Origin: Hyalangium gracile
GTDB taxonomy: Bacteria; Myxococcota; Myxococcia; Myxococcales; Myxococcaceae
Length of the DNA: 64,000 bases
Direction: 5' to 3'
NCBI RefSeq assembly: GCF_020103725.1
Contig: NZ_JAHXBG010000021.1
Location: 1-64,000 of the forward strand
The notes beneath the pieces are model-generated. The model saw only the letters and a list, made by a program, of their open reading frames with translations, ran no database searches and was not told where the DNA came from. The position numbers and the translations under genes were made by a program. Shown here one piece after another: positions 45,755 through 55,635 of this stretch. Position 1 is the first letter of the stretch. Every line of letters starts with the position of its first letter.

Positions 45755-47686
45755 GTGACCCTGCTCCGCGCCGCCAACGTCCAGCTCACCTTCGGAAGCC
45801 GCACCGTCTTCGAAGGGCTCACCCTCACCATCGAGGAGGGTGAGCGCGTGGGCCTGGTGGGCGTGAACGGCTCGGGCAAGTCCTCGCTGATGAAGATCCT
45901 GGCGGGGGTGTCGCGCGCGGACGCGGGGGAGCTGCAGCTCCGCCGGGGCGCTCGCGTCACCTACCTGCCCCAGGAGCCCGAGTTCCCCGAGGGCGCCACG
46001 GTGGCCTCGGAGCTGTCCGTCTCCCAGGGGCCCCTGAAGGAGGCGCTGGCGGCGCACGCGGAGCTCAGCCGCAAGCTGGAGTCCACCCCCGCCGAGGCGC
46101 ACGAGAAGCTGCTGGAGCAGCTCTCGGCGCTGTCGGACCGCATCGAGCAGCTGGGCGGCTGGGACACCGAGCACCACGCGAAGACGCTGCTGGATCGGCT
46201 GGGCGTGAAGGACTGGGACCGCCCGGTGGCGCAGCTGTCCGGCGGCCTGCGCAAGCGCGTGGCCATCGCCCGGGCGCTGCTGACGCGGCCCGACCTGCTG
46301 ATGCTGGACGAGCCCACCAACCACCTGGACGCGGACACGGTGGACTGGCTCGAGGAGGAGCTGGACAAGCTCCCCGGCGCGCTGCTGCTGGTGACGCACG
46401 ATCGCTACTTCCTGGACGGGCTGGTGGACAGGATCGTCGAGATCCAGCCTGGCGCGGGCGCCATCTCGTACCCCGGCAACTACGAGGCGTACGTGGAGCA
46501 GAAGCTGGTGGCGCAGGAGAACGCGTCCATCGCCCAGCACAAGCGCGAGCGCTGGATCGCCCAGGAAGTGGCGTGGCTGCGGCGAGGCCCCGAGGCGCGG
46601 CGCACCAAGAGCAAGGCGCGCATCGAGCGGGCGCGCAAGCTGATGGCGGAGAAGGGCTTCGAGCGTCCCAAGGTGGCGGCGCTGCAGGTGCTGTCGGCCC
46701 CGAGGCTGGGACACACCGTCATCGAGGCGGAGGGCATCCAGAAGTCCTTCGGCGAGCGGCGCGTGCTGAGAGGCGTGGACTTCCGGCTCCAGCGCGGCGA
46801 GCGCGTGGGGATGGTGGGCCCCAACGGCGTGGGCAAGACGACGTTCCTGCGCGTGCTGCTGGGCGAGCTGCCGCCGGATGACGGGAAGCTCGTCATCGGC
46901 AAGAACACGAAGGTGGCGTACTACGACCAGACGCGGGCCACGCTGGATCCGGAGCAGACGGTCTACGAGGCGGCCTCGCACGGCGAGGACTGGGTGGAGC
47001 TGGGTGACAAGAAGATCGCCCTGCGTGACTACCTGGACGACCTGCTCTTCCCGGTGCCGATGCAGCGCCAGAAGGTGGCGGCGCTGTCCGGAGGCGAGCG
47101 CAACCGGCTGCTGCTGGCGCGGCTCTTCCTGGAAGGCGCCAACGTGCTGGTGCTGGACGAGCCCACGAACGACCTGGACATCGTCACGCTGAACGTCCTG
47201 GAGGGCCTGCTGCTGAGCTTCACCGGCAGCGTCCTGCTGGTGACGCACGACCGGTACTTCCTGGACAAGGTGGCCACGTCCGTCCTGGCCTTCGAGGGCG
47301 ACGGCCGCGTCGTCCGGTACGAGGGCAACTACGCCATGTACCGGCGCCTGAAGGACCAGGCGGAGGCGGCCAAGGCCGCGGAGGCCGCGCCACCCGCGCC
47401 GAAGAAGGAGGCCCCTGCCCCGTCGCCGTCCGAGGCGCCCAGGTCGGCGCGCAAGCCCGGGAAGCTCTCGTACAAGGAGCAGCGGGAGCTGGACGGGATG
47501 GAGGCGGCGATCGAGGCGGCCGAGACGCGCAAGGCGGAGCTGGAGGCGAAGCTGGCCGACCCTGCCGTCTACAGCAGCGCCTCGAAGGTGCCGGAGCTCC
47601 AGCGCGAGCTGGAGGCGGCGACCTCCGAGGTGGACCGGCTGTACGCGCGCTGGCAGGAGCTGCAGAACCTCGTCAGCGGCGCCTGA
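45755..47686 (+). CDS. ABC-F ATPase, Uup-type
   Basis: The product is 643 residues with two ABC cassettes: Walker A GVNGSGKSS (36-44) and GPNGVGKTT, signatures LSGGLRKR and LSGGERNR, and Walker B LLMLDEPTNHLD and VLVLDEPTNDLD. No transmembrane segments are present. The C-terminal ~90 residues are a coiled coil (AAIEAAETRKAELEAKLADP) as in Uup. ABC-F proteins work on ribosomes or in DNA stability (Uup). GTG 45755 has an AAGAGGGG Shine-Dalgarno 4 bases upstream. The gene follows the DEAD-box helicase closely. Confidence 0.9.
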   Translation: MTLLRAANVQLTFGSRTVFEGLTLTIEEGERVGLVGVNGSGKSSLMKILAGVSRADAGELQLRRGARVTYLPQEPEFPEGATVASELSVSQGPLKEALAAHAELSRKLESTPAEAHEKLLEQLSALSDRIEQLGGWDTEHHAKTLLDRLGVKDWDRPVAQLSGGLRKRVAIARALLTRPDLLMLDEPTNHLDADTVDWLEEELDKLPGALLLVTHDRYFLDGLVDRIVEIQPGAGAISYPGNYEAYVEQKLVAQENASIAQHKRERWIAQEVAWLRRGPEARRTKSKARIERARKLMAEKGFERPKVAALQVLSAPRLGHTVIEAEGIQKSFGERRVLRGVDFRLQRGERVGMVGPNGVGKTTFLRVLLGELPPDDGKLVIGKNTKVAYYDQTRATLDPEQTVYEAASHGEDWVELGDKKIALRDYLDDLLFPVPMQRQKVAALSGGERNRLLLARLFLEGANVLVLDEPTNDLDIVTLNVLEGLLLSFTGSVLLVTHDRYFLDKVATSVLAFEGDGRVVRYEGNYAMYRRLKDQAEAAKAAEAAPPAPKKEAPAPSPSEAPRSARKPGKLSYKEQRELDGMEAAIEAAETRKAELEAKLADPAVYSSASKVPELQRELEAATSEVDRLYARWQELQNLVSGA

Positions 47687-47713
47687 CCTGGAGCCCCTGC
47701 CCCACGTCCGCCG

Positions 47714-48688
47714 TCAGCCGGGCCGCACGCGCAGGACCACCTTGCCGGTGGCGCGCCGCTGCTCCAGATCCTTCAGCGCCTGAGCGCCCTGCTCCAGCGG
47801 GTACACGGGCCCCACCAGCGGCTCGACGATGCCCTGGTCCGCGAGCGCGGCCAGCTCCTTCGCGATGGTCCGCGTGACGGCGGGGTCGTGCATCAGGAAC
47901 GCCCCCCACGCCACGCCCACCACGTCGATGTTCCGCAGCAGCAGCCGGTTCACCGTCACCTCCGGGATGCGCCCGCTGGTGAAGCCCACCACCAGCAGTC
48001 GGCCCTCGGGCGCCAGGCACTTGAGGCTCCGGTCGAAGATGTCTCCGCCCACCGGATCCATCACCACGTCCGCGCCTCGGCCCTCCGTCTTCTCGCGCAC
48101 CTGCTGGACCCAGTCGCCCGTGGACAGGAGCACCTCCTGCGCGCCCGCTCGCCGCGCCACCTCCGCCTTGCGCTCATCGCTGACCACGGCGAGCACCCGG
48201 GCACCCGCCCCGCGCGCCACCTGGATCGTCGCCGTTCCCACGCCTCCCGCGGCGCCGTGGATCACCACGGTCTCGCCTTTCTGGAGCCGGCCGCGCCGGT
48301 GCAGCGCGAAGTGGGCGGTGTGGTAGTTCATCACCATGCCCGCGGCGGCCTCCATGCTCCAGCGCTCGGGGATGCGGAAGCACATCTCGGGCGGGGCCTT
48401 GGCCACCTCGGCGAAGCCGCCGAACATGATGAAGGCCATCACCCGGTCTCCCGCCTTCACGGCCGCTCCCGCCGGAGCCTTCCGCACCACGCCCGCCACC
48501 TCCACGCCCGGAACGAAGGGCAGCGGAGGCTTCATCTGGTACAGCCCGCGAGTCAGCAGCAGGTCCGGAAAGCTCACCCCGGCCGCCGCCACGTCGATGA
48601 GCACCTGATCGTCCGCCTCTGGCTCCGGAAGGTCCACCAGGGAGAGCCCCTCGGGGCCCTCCAGCCGCTGAAGCTGCAGTGCACGCAT
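47714..48688 (-). CDS. Zinc-independent quinone oxidoreductase / enoyl reductase (MDR family)
   Basis: The product is 324 residues, medium-chain dehydrogenase/reductase size. The N-terminal region (ADDQVLIDVAAAGVSFPDLLLTRG) and the Rossmann motif HGAAGGVGTATIQVA give NADPH binding. The structural zinc-binding Cys cluster of alcohol dehydrogenases is absent, placing it in the quinone-oxidoreductase branch. It should reduce a quinone or enone in the cytoplasm; the substrate is unknown. GGAG is 6 bases before ATG 48688. It lies 20 bases after the permease gene and is probably the last gene of that three-gene operon. Confidence 0.9.
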   Translation of the reverse strand: MRALQLQRLEGPEGLSLVDLPEPEADDQVLIDVAAAGVSFPDLLLTRGLYQMKPPLPFVPGVEVAGVVRKAPAGAAVKAGDRVMAFIMFGGFAEVAKAPPEMCFRIPERWSMEAAAGMVMNYHTAHFALHRRGRLQKGETVVIHGAAGGVGTATIQVARGAGARVLAVVSDERKAEVARRAGAQEVLLSTGDWVQQVREKTEGRGADVVMDPVGGDIFDRSLKCLAPEGRLLVVGFTSGRIPEVTVNRLLLRNIDVVGVAWGAFLMHDPAVTRTIAKELAALADQGIVEPLVGPVYPLEQGAQALKDLEQRRATGKVVLRVRPG

Positions 48689-48708
48689 GTCGTCTCCTCG
48701 TCTCCTGT

Positions 48709-51162
48709 CTACTCGGCTCGCAGGGTCACCATGGGGTCGACTCGGGCGGCCCGAAGCGCCGGCAGCCCCGTGGATACCAGCGCCACCACCAGCAGCACCA
48801 CCGGCGCCACGATGAAGGCCATCGGATCCAGCGCGCTCACCTCGTAGAGCTGGTGCTCCAGCAGGTGCGTGAGCCCGAAGGCCGCGGACAGGCCCAGCGC
48901 CACGCCCACCAGGACCGCGGACAGGGCCCTGCGCACCACCAGCCACATCAGCGCGCCCCTCGTGGCTCCCAGCGCCAGGCGCACCCCGAGCTCCCGGAGC
49001 CGCTGGTTCACCCGATAGGCCAGCGCGCCATAGATGCCCACCGCGGCCAGCGCCAGCGCCAGCGCCGCCATCAGCACCAGCAGCAGCGCGGTGAAGCGCG
49101 GTTGCTCCAGCGAGCGATCGAGGATCTGCTCCATGCCCTGCATGGCGGACACCGGCTGCGCGGGATCCACCGCCCAGATCTCCCTGCGCACGGCCTCCGC
49201 CAGCGCCTCGGTGTCCCCCGAAGCACGGATCACGAGCTTCTGCGGCAGCATCCTCACGAACCGCGTCAGGAGCGGCTGGGGAATCTGCCCCAGGGGAACG
49301 TAGGCGACGGGCTCCGGCGCATCCTCCAGGTTCAGCTCGCGGACGTCGCGCACCACGCCGATGATCTCCCGGGGCTCCGGGTCGGCGAGCTGCGGGATGG
49401 AGCTCCCCAAGGTGACGCGCTTGCCCAGCGGGTCCTGCCCCGGCCAGTAGCGGCGCGCCGCCGCCTCGTTGATGACCACCACGGGCAGGCTCCCGTGGCG
49501 ATCGAGCTCGTCCAGCAGCCGCCCGTCGACCCGCTCGATCTTCAAGGCATCGAAGTAGCCGCGCGTCACGGGCCGGTAGTGCGCCAGCCCCATCTCCGAC
49601 TCGCTGCCCGGCCCCTGCTTGCGGCCCGCGATGGTGAAGTTGAGCCGCAGCCCGGACTCCAGCGGCAGCGTCAGCGCGAAGCCCACCGCCTGGACTCCGG
49701 GCAGGCCCCTCAGCCGCCCCAGCACTCGCTGGGTGAAGTCCTCGATGGCCTCGATGGAGCCATAGCGCGTCTCGGGCAGGGGGAGCTTCACCATCCGCGC
49801 GTCACGGCCATCGAAGCCGGGGTCGACGCTCCTCAGCAGGAAGTAGCTCTTCCCCTGCAGCGCGGCGCCCACCAGCAGGATGACGGCGAGCGCCACCTGC
49901 CCCACCACCAGCACCCACTGCATGCGACTGCGCGGAACGCCAGGCGTCACCCGCGAGGCACTCACGCGCAGCGAGCCCACTGGATCCATCCGAGAGGCCT
50001 GCCACGCCGGCAACAGCCCGAAGAGCACGCCGGCCAGCACCGAGACCCCTCCGGTGAAGAGGAGCACCACCCCGTCGATGCGGAGTTCCTCCGGCAACGG
50101 GAGCTCCTCGGGAGACAGCGCGAGCAGCACGGGCAGCGCCCACGCGGCCAGCGCCAGCCCCAGCACGCCACCGGTGGCGGACAGGAGCACGCTCTCGGTG
50201 AGCAGCTGGCGAAGGATGCGGCTCGGCTTCGCCCCCAGCGCGGCGCGCACCGAGAGCTCCCGCTCCCGGCGGGCGGCCCGAGCCAGCTGGAGGTTGGCCA
50301 GGTTCACGCAAGCGATGAGGAGCACCAGCGCCACCGCGCCCAGCAGCACCAGCAGCGCCGGCCTCACCTCTCGGACCCGCATGGAGTTGAGATCTCCCGC
50401 CTCCAGCCGCTGCCCGGGGCGGACCGCTCCGGGACGGCTCGCGCGCAGCTGCTCCCCCTGCGCCCTCACCAGGGCCTCCACCTGCGAGGGCTTCGCCTCG
50501 GGCTTCAGCCGGCCCACCACCCCCAGGTAGTGCGCATCCTCCGTGGTGGCGAGATCGAGCCGGAGCGGCGCCCAGAGCTGGGCCTGGTGCGGGAAGTTGA
50601 AGCCTGGCGGCGCGACGCCGACGACGGTGTGGTCCTCGCCGTTCAGGGCGATGGCCTGCCCGACGATGTCGGGGCGCGCCCCGAAGCGCTGCTGCCACAG
50701 CTCGTGTCCCAGCAGGACCACGCGCGGCCCGCCCTCGACGTCCTCCTCCGGATGGAAGGCCCGGCCGTGCGCCGGCGAGACGCCGAGCACCTCGAAGAAC
50801 GAGGCCGTCACGCGCGCGGCCGAGATGCGCTCGGGAGGACCATTGCCGGTGAGGTTGAAGCCCCCTTCGATGACGAGCCAGGCCATCATCTGGGAGAACG
50901 GCTGCTCCTGGCGCATCAGGAACGCGTACTGGGGCACGGAGAGCGGGGCGTCATCCCGGAACGAGTCGTGGCGCATCACCCGGAACAGGCGCTCGGGCTC
51001 CCGGAACGGCAGCGGCCGCAGCAGCACGCCGTTGACCACGCTGAAGATGGCGGTATTGGCTCCGATGGCCAGCGCCAGCGAGAGGATGGCGAGCGCGGTG
51101 AACCCTGGGCTCCTGCGCAGAAGACGGGCGGCGAATCGCAGATCGTCGGCCAGCTCGGCCAT
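48709..51162 (-). CDS. ADOP-type MacB/FtsX permease (second copy)
   Basis: The product is 817 residues. An N-terminal segment with MacB-type opening (LRRSPGFTALAILSLALAIGANTAIFSVVNGVLL) is followed by a periplasmic domain and FtsX-like membrane helices; a second similar half ends the protein. Such ADOP (acidobacterial duplicated orphan permease) proteins lack an ATPase subunit nearby and are probably driven by an unlinked one; the substrate is unknown. It is 114 bases downstream of the paralogue at 51277-53730, and both have exactly 817 residues, pointing to a tandem duplication. GAGGG is 6 bases before ATG 51162. Confidence 0.88.
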   Translation of the reverse strand: MAELADDLRFAARLLRRSPGFTALAILSLALAIGANTAIFSVVNGVLLRPLPFREPERLFRVMRHDSFRDDAPLSVPQYAFLMRQEQPFSQMMAWLVIEGGFNLTGNGPPERISAARVTASFFEVLGVSPAHGRAFHPEEDVEGGPRVVLLGHELWQQRFGARPDIVGQAIALNGEDHTVVGVAPPGFNFPHQAQLWAPLRLDLATTEDAHYLGVVGRLKPEAKPSQVEALVRAQGEQLRASRPGAVRPGQRLEAGDLNSMRVREVRPALLVLLGAVALVLLIACVNLANLQLARAARRERELSVRAALGAKPSRILRQLLTESVLLSATGGVLGLALAAWALPVLLALSPEELPLPEELRIDGVVLLFTGGVSVLAGVLFGLLPAWQASRMDPVGSLRVSASRVTPGVPRSRMQWVLVVGQVALAVILLVGAALQGKSYFLLRSVDPGFDGRDARMVKLPLPETRYGSIEAIEDFTQRVLGRLRGLPGVQAVGFALTLPLESGLRLNFTIAGRKQGPGSESEMGLAHYRPVTRGYFDALKIERVDGRLLDELDRHGSLPVVVINEAAARRYWPGQDPLGKRVTLGSSIPQLADPEPREIIGVVRDVRELNLEDAPEPVAYVPLGQIPQPLLTRFVRMLPQKLVIRASGDTEALAEAVRREIWAVDPAQPVSAMQGMEQILDRSLEQPRFTALLLVLMAALALALAAVGIYGALAYRVNQRLRELGVRLALGATRGALMWLVVRRALSAVLVGVALGLSAAFGLTHLLEHQLYEVSALDPMAFIVAPVVLLVVALVSTGLPALRAARVDPMVTLRAE

Positions 51163-51276
51163 GCAATCCCTCTAGGGAGCCCCTCCCGACGAGGGTCCCG
51201 CGAGACGATCGCATGGCCGGGGGCGGATGCATACTCTTCCGCCAGGAGAGCAACGGGGAGTGCAGGGAGTCCGCGA

Positions 51277-53730
51277 TTAGTCGTACCGGAGCGCCACCAT
51301 GGGGTCCACGCGCGAGGCCCTCCGGGCCGGCAGCCACGTGGACACCAGGGCCACGCCCACCAGCACCACGGGCGCCGCGATGAAGGCCACCGGATCCAGC
51401 GCGCTCACGTAGACCAGCAGGTGCTCCATGAGTCGCGTGAGCCCCACGGCCCCGGCGATGCCCAGCGCCACGCCGATCCCCACCGTGGACAGACCCTGGC
51501 GCAGCACGAGCATCACCACCTCGCCCCGGGTGGCGCCCAGCGCCAGCCGCACCCCGAGCTCCCGGGTCCGCTGGTTCACCAGGTACGACAGCACGCCGTA
51601 GATGCCTACTGCGGCCAGCACCAGCGCCAGGCCCGCCATCAGCCCCAGCAGCAGCGTGTTGAAGCGCTGCGAGCCCAGCGAGCGGGCGAGGATGTCTCCC
51701 ATGGGCATCACATTCGTCACCGGCTGCATCGAGTCCACCGCATGGATCTCCCGCTGCACGGCGGCCGCCAGCGGCGCGGTGTCCCCCGGCGCGCGCACCA
51801 GCAGGTTCTGGGGTAGCAGGCGCACGAACAGCGCCGCCATTCCAGGAGGCATCTGCCCCGGCGGCACGTAGGTGATGGCCGGAGCCTCATCCTGCAGGCC
51901 CACCTCGCGCACGTTGCGCACGATGCCGACGATCTCCCGCGGCACCTTGTCTCCGATGTGCGGCACCGAGTGGCCGATGGTGATGCGCTGCCCGATGGGA
52001 TCCTGCCCCGGCCAGAACTTGCGCGCCGCGGCCTCGTTGATGACCACCACGGGCACGCTGCCGTGCCGATCCTTGTCATCCAGCAGCCGGCCCCGGACCA
52101 GCTCGATCTTCAGGGCCTGGAAGTAGCCGGGCGTCACCGGGCGGTAGAACGCGTCCCCCACCCCCTCCTTGCTCTCGGGCCCCCGGTAGCGCCCCTCGAT
52201 GGCGAACTCCATGTCGGCGCCGTCCTCGAACGGGAGGGTGGCCGCGTAGGCCGCCGCCTCGACTCCCGGGAGGGCCTGCACCCGCTCCAGCACGCGGTGG
52301 ATGAAGGACTCCAGCGCCTGCGGAGTGCCATAGCGCCCCTCGGGCATCGAGATCTTCATCGTCAGCACCCGCTGCGCGTCGATGCCGGGTGCCGTGGCGT
52401 TCAGGGCCGCGAAGCTCTTCACCAGCAGCGACGCGCCGATGAGGAGGATGACGGCCAGCGCCACCTCGCTCACGACCAGCAGCTTCCGCGTCCGGTTGCC
52501 GCCCGGGCCGGAGGTGGCGCGCGACGCACTCACCTTGCGCGAGCCTTGCAGGTTCGGCCGGGAGGCCTGCAGCGCGGGCAGCAGGCCGAAGAGCAGGCCG
52601 GTGACGACGGACACCCCGAGCGTGAAGGCCAGCACCGTCCCATCGATGCCCACCGTCTCGGGCAGCGGCAGCCCCTGGGGTGCCAGCGCGAGCAGCGACG
52701 GAATGGCCCAGGTGGCCAGCAGCAGCCCCAGGACTCCGCCCGCGGTGGCCAGGAGGACGCTCTCGGTAAGCAGCTGGCCCATGATGCGCTGAGGGCTGGC
52801 GCCCAGGGCCGTGCGCACGGCCAGCTCCCGCTCTCGGCTGGCGGCCCGTGCCAGCTGGAGGTTGGCCAGGTTCACGCAGGCGATGAGGAGCACCAGCGCC
52901 ACCGCGCCCAGCAGCACCAGCAGCGCCGGCTTCACGTGCCGGGCGTTCATGGTCTGCAGCGGCGCGCCGTCCAGCTTGCGCTCCGGATCCAGCGCCGCGG
53001 CCCGGTTCGCCCGGAGCTGATCGCCCTGGACGGCCAGCATCGCGCTCACCTGCTCCGGCTGCACGCCCGGCCTCAGGCGTCCCACCACCATGAGGTAGTG
53101 CCCATCGTCCGTGCTCGCCGGGTTGAGCTGCAGCGGCGTCCAGAGCTGCGCGGAGTCCGGGAAGCCGAAGCCGGGCGGCGCCACGCCGACGATGGTGAAC
53201 GTGTCCCCGTTCAACGACAGGGAGCGGCCGATGATGTCCGGGCTGCCGCCGAACCGCTGCTGCCACAGGCTGTGCCCCAGCACCACCACGTGGGGCCCGC
53301 CCGGCACGTCCTCCTCCGGATGGAAGGTCCGGCCGAGCGCCGGCCGCACCCCGATGACCTCGAAGAACGAGCGCGTCACGCGGGTGCCCATGATGCGCTC
53401 GGGGAGGCCGTCCCCCGTCAGGTTGAACCCGCTGTTCATCGCCGGGTAGGCCGTCACCCCGGAGAAGGGCTGGCTCTGGCTGGCCACGAAGGCGTACTGG
53501 GGCTCGGAGAGCGACGTGGCCACCCAGTCCGGCGAGCGGCGGAACACCTGGAAGAGCCGGTCGGGCTCCGGGAAGGGCAGCGGCCGCAGCAGCACCCCGT
53601 TCACCACGCTGAAGATGGCGGTGTTGGCCCCGATGGCCAGCGCCAGCGTGAGGATGGCCACGGCCGTGAAGCCGGGGTTCTTGCGGAGAATGCGAACGGC
53701 GAAGCGGAGGTCTTCGAGCAGTGCGGCCAT
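51277..53730 (-). CDS. ADOP-type MacB/FtsX permease (first copy)
   Basis: The product is 817 residues, the same length and architecture as the downstream paralogue: an N-terminal MacB-type segment (LRKNPGFTAVAILTLALAIGANTAIFSVVNG), a periplasmic domain, and two sets of FtsX-type helices. The order is upstream-to-downstream on the minus strand, followed by the quinone oxidoreductase. No ABC ATPase gene adjoins; the nearby ABC-F protein is not a transporter subunit. It is probably part of an efflux or lipoprotein-export-like system. The shared length and near-identical openings support recent duplication. Confidence 0.88.
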   Translation of the reverse strand: MAALLEDLRFAVRILRKNPGFTAVAILTLALAIGANTAIFSVVNGVLLRPLPFPEPDRLFQVFRRSPDWVATSLSEPQYAFVASQSQPFSGVTAYPAMNSGFNLTGDGLPERIMGTRVTRSFFEVIGVRPALGRTFHPEEDVPGGPHVVVLGHSLWQQRFGGSPDIIGRSLSLNGDTFTIVGVAPPGFGFPDSAQLWTPLQLNPASTDDGHYLMVVGRLRPGVQPEQVSAMLAVQGDQLRANRAAALDPERKLDGAPLQTMNARHVKPALLVLLGAVALVLLIACVNLANLQLARAASRERELAVRTALGASPQRIMGQLLTESVLLATAGGVLGLLLATWAIPSLLALAPQGLPLPETVGIDGTVLAFTLGVSVVTGLLFGLLPALQASRPNLQGSRKVSASRATSGPGGNRTRKLLVVSEVALAVILLIGASLLVKSFAALNATAPGIDAQRVLTMKISMPEGRYGTPQALESFIHRVLERVQALPGVEAAAYAATLPFEDGADMEFAIEGRYRGPESKEGVGDAFYRPVTPGYFQALKIELVRGRLLDDKDRHGSVPVVVINEAAARKFWPGQDPIGQRITIGHSVPHIGDKVPREIVGIVRNVREVGLQDEAPAITYVPPGQMPPGMAALFVRLLPQNLLVRAPGDTAPLAAAVQREIHAVDSMQPVTNVMPMGDILARSLGSQRFNTLLLGLMAGLALVLAAVGIYGVLSYLVNQRTRELGVRLALGATRGEVVMLVLRQGLSTVGIGVALGIAGAVGLTRLMEHLLVYVSALDPVAFIAAPVVLVGVALVSTWLPARRASRVDPMVALRYD

Positions 53731-53917
53731 GAAATCCCCTGTCCGGTAGCCTGCTCTACGAGCACACTGGAATTCCATTGCGCCGCCCCAGGTGAGGAGC
53801 GGTGGGATGGCTGGAGGCTGGGGGGAAGGCTCGGGCGGTGCCACGCGTTGCAGGCCATCCCCTTCCCAGCCCCAGGTCTGTGCTAGGTAGGCCGCCTCTC
53901 AACCCTTCGAACATCTC

Positions 53918-55540
53918 ATGATCCGGCTCGACAACATCGGCAAGCAGCACGGCCAGCAAATCCTCTTCGTGGAGGCCTCCGCCCAGCTCAACCGGGGCGA
54001 GAAGATCGGCCTGGTGGGCCCCAACGGCGCGGGGAAGACCACCCTCTTCCGCATGATCATGCAGCGCGAGCTGCCGGACGAGGGCCAGGTCTCCGTCGAC
54101 CGGGGCGTCACCGTGGGCTACTTCGACCAGGACGTGGGCGAGATGTCCGGGATGTCGGCGGTGGCCGCGACCATGGACGGCGCGGGCCCGGTGTCCAAGG
54201 TGGCCTCCGAGCTCAAGGAGCTGGAGGCGGCCATGGCGGACCCCGAGCGCATGGATGAGATGGACAAGCTCATCGAGCGCTTCGGCGTGGTGCAGGGCCG
54301 CTACGAGGAGCTGGGCGGCTACGCGCTCGAGGGCCGCGCGCGGGAGATCCTCGCGGGCCTGGGCTTCAACCAGGACATGATGGACGGGGACGTGGGCGCG
54401 CTGAGCGGCGGGTGGAAGATGCGCGTGGCGCTGGCCCGCATCCTCCTGATGCGTCCGGACGCCATGCTGCTGGACGAGCCGAGCAACCACCTCGACATCG
54501 AGTCGCTCATCTGGCTGGAGAACTTCCTCAAGGGCTACGAGGGCGCCCTGCTGATGACCAGCCACGACCGCGAGTTCATGAACCGCATCGTGACGAAGAT
54601 CATCGAGATCGACGGCGGCTCGCTGACGACGTACTCGGGCAACTACGACTTCTACGAGAAGCAGCGCGCGCAGAACGAGCGCCAGCAGCAGGCGCAGTTC
54701 GAGCGGCAGCAGGCGATGCTGGCCAAGGAGCTGAAGTTCATCGAGCGCTTCAAGGCGCGGGCCTCGCACGCGGCCCAGGTGCAGAGCCGGGTGAAGAAGC
54801 TGGAGAAGATCGAGAAGGTGGAGCCGCCCAAGCGCCGGCAGACGCTGCTCTTCGAGTTCCAGCCGCCGCCGCGCTCGGGCGACGACGTGGCGAAGCTGGA
54901 GCGGGTGGTGAAGGGCTACGGCAAGCGCCGCATCTACGACGGGCTGGACTTCCTGGTGCGCCGCGGCGAGCGCTGGTGCGTGATGGGGGTGAACGGCGCG
55001 GGCAAGTCCACGCTGCTCAAGCTCATCTCCGGCGAGTCCCAGCCGGACGACGGGGCGGTGACGGTGGGCTCCAGCGTGAAGATGGGCTACTTCGCCCAGC
55101 ACGCCATGGAGGTGCTCAAGGGCGAGCTGACGGTGTTCGAGTCCCTGATCGATCGCTTCCCGCGGGCCTCGCAGGGCTCGCTGCGGGCGCTGGCCGGGTG
55201 CTTCGGCTTCTCGGGGGACGAGGTGGACAAGAAGTGCCGGGTGCTCTCCGGTGGCGAGAAGGCGCGGCTGGTGCTGGCGCAGATGCTCTTCGATCCGCCC
55301 AACTTCCTGGTGCTGGACGAGCCCACCAACCACCTGGACATGGCCACCAAGCAGATGCTCATCACCGCGCTGGCCAACTACGAGGGCACCATGCTCTTCG
55401 TCAGCCACGACCGGCACTTCCTGGGCGCGCTCTCCAACCGGGTGCTGGAGCTGACGCCCGAGGGCGTGCACCAGTACGGCGGCGGCTACACCGAGTACGT
55501 CGCGCGCACCGGCCACGAGGCTCCGGGCCTGAGAAACTGA
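53918..55540 (+). CDS. ABC-F ATPase, YbiT-like
   Basis: The product is 540 residues with two ABC cassettes: Walker A GPNGAGKTT and GVNGAGKST, signatures LSGGWKMR and LSGGEKAR, Walker B AMLLDEPSNHLD and FLVLDEPTNHLD, and a charged linker between them. The coiled-coil C-terminal extension of Uup is missing, placing it with the shorter YbiT-type proteins that act on ribosomes and protect or regulate translation. The Shine-Dalgarno before ATG 53918 is weak. A strong terminator follows. It is divergent from the ADOP permeases. Confidence 0.9.
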   Translation: MIRLDNIGKQHGQQILFVEASAQLNRGEKIGLVGPNGAGKTTLFRMIMQRELPDEGQVSVDRGVTVGYFDQDVGEMSGMSAVAATMDGAGPVSKVASELKELEAAMADPERMDEMDKLIERFGVVQGRYEELGGYALEGRAREILAGLGFNQDMMDGDVGALSGGWKMRVALARILLMRPDAMLLDEPSNHLDIESLIWLENFLKGYEGALLMTSHDREFMNRIVTKIIEIDGGSLTTYSGNYDFYEKQRAQNERQQQAQFERQQAMLAKELKFIERFKARASHAAQVQSRVKKLEKIEKVEPPKRRQTLLFEFQPPPRSGDDVAKLERVVKGYGKRRIYDGLDFLVRRGERWCVMGVNGAGKSTLLKLISGESQPDDGAVTVGSSVKMGYFAQHAMEVLKGELTVFESLIDRFPRASQGSLRALAGCFGFSGDEVDKKCRVLSGGEKARLVLAQMLFDPPNFLVLDEPTNHLDMATKQMLITALANYEGTMLFVSHDRHFLGALSNRVLELTPEGVHQYGGGYTEYVARTGHEAPGLRN

Positions 55541-55551
55541 GACGCGGAGAG

Positions 55552-55580
55552 TGCCTGGACTGCGCGTCCAGGCATTTTCT
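55552..55580 (+). terminator. Intrinsic terminator after the YbiT-like gene
   Basis: TGCCTGGAC (55552-55560) pairs perfectly with GTCCAGGCA (55566-55574) around a 5-base loop and is followed by TTTTCT. It lies 12 bases after the stop. Confidence 0.85.
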
Positions 55581-55635
55581 ACTCCAGACGTTTTGCGTAG
55601 GCCGTAGAGTGCATCCGGCGTTCCCGTCACGAAAG

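Noticed and set aside
48679-51816. A 1045-codon frame antisense to the ADOP permease region
   Set aside because: Shadow; low-complexity Gln/His/Arg sequence, while the minus-strand permeases are clear.
53918-55540. YbiT-like ATPase as the motor of the ADOP permeases
   Set aside because: It is divergently transcribed, belongs to the ABC-F class without membrane partners, and its motifs fit ribosome-associated proteins.
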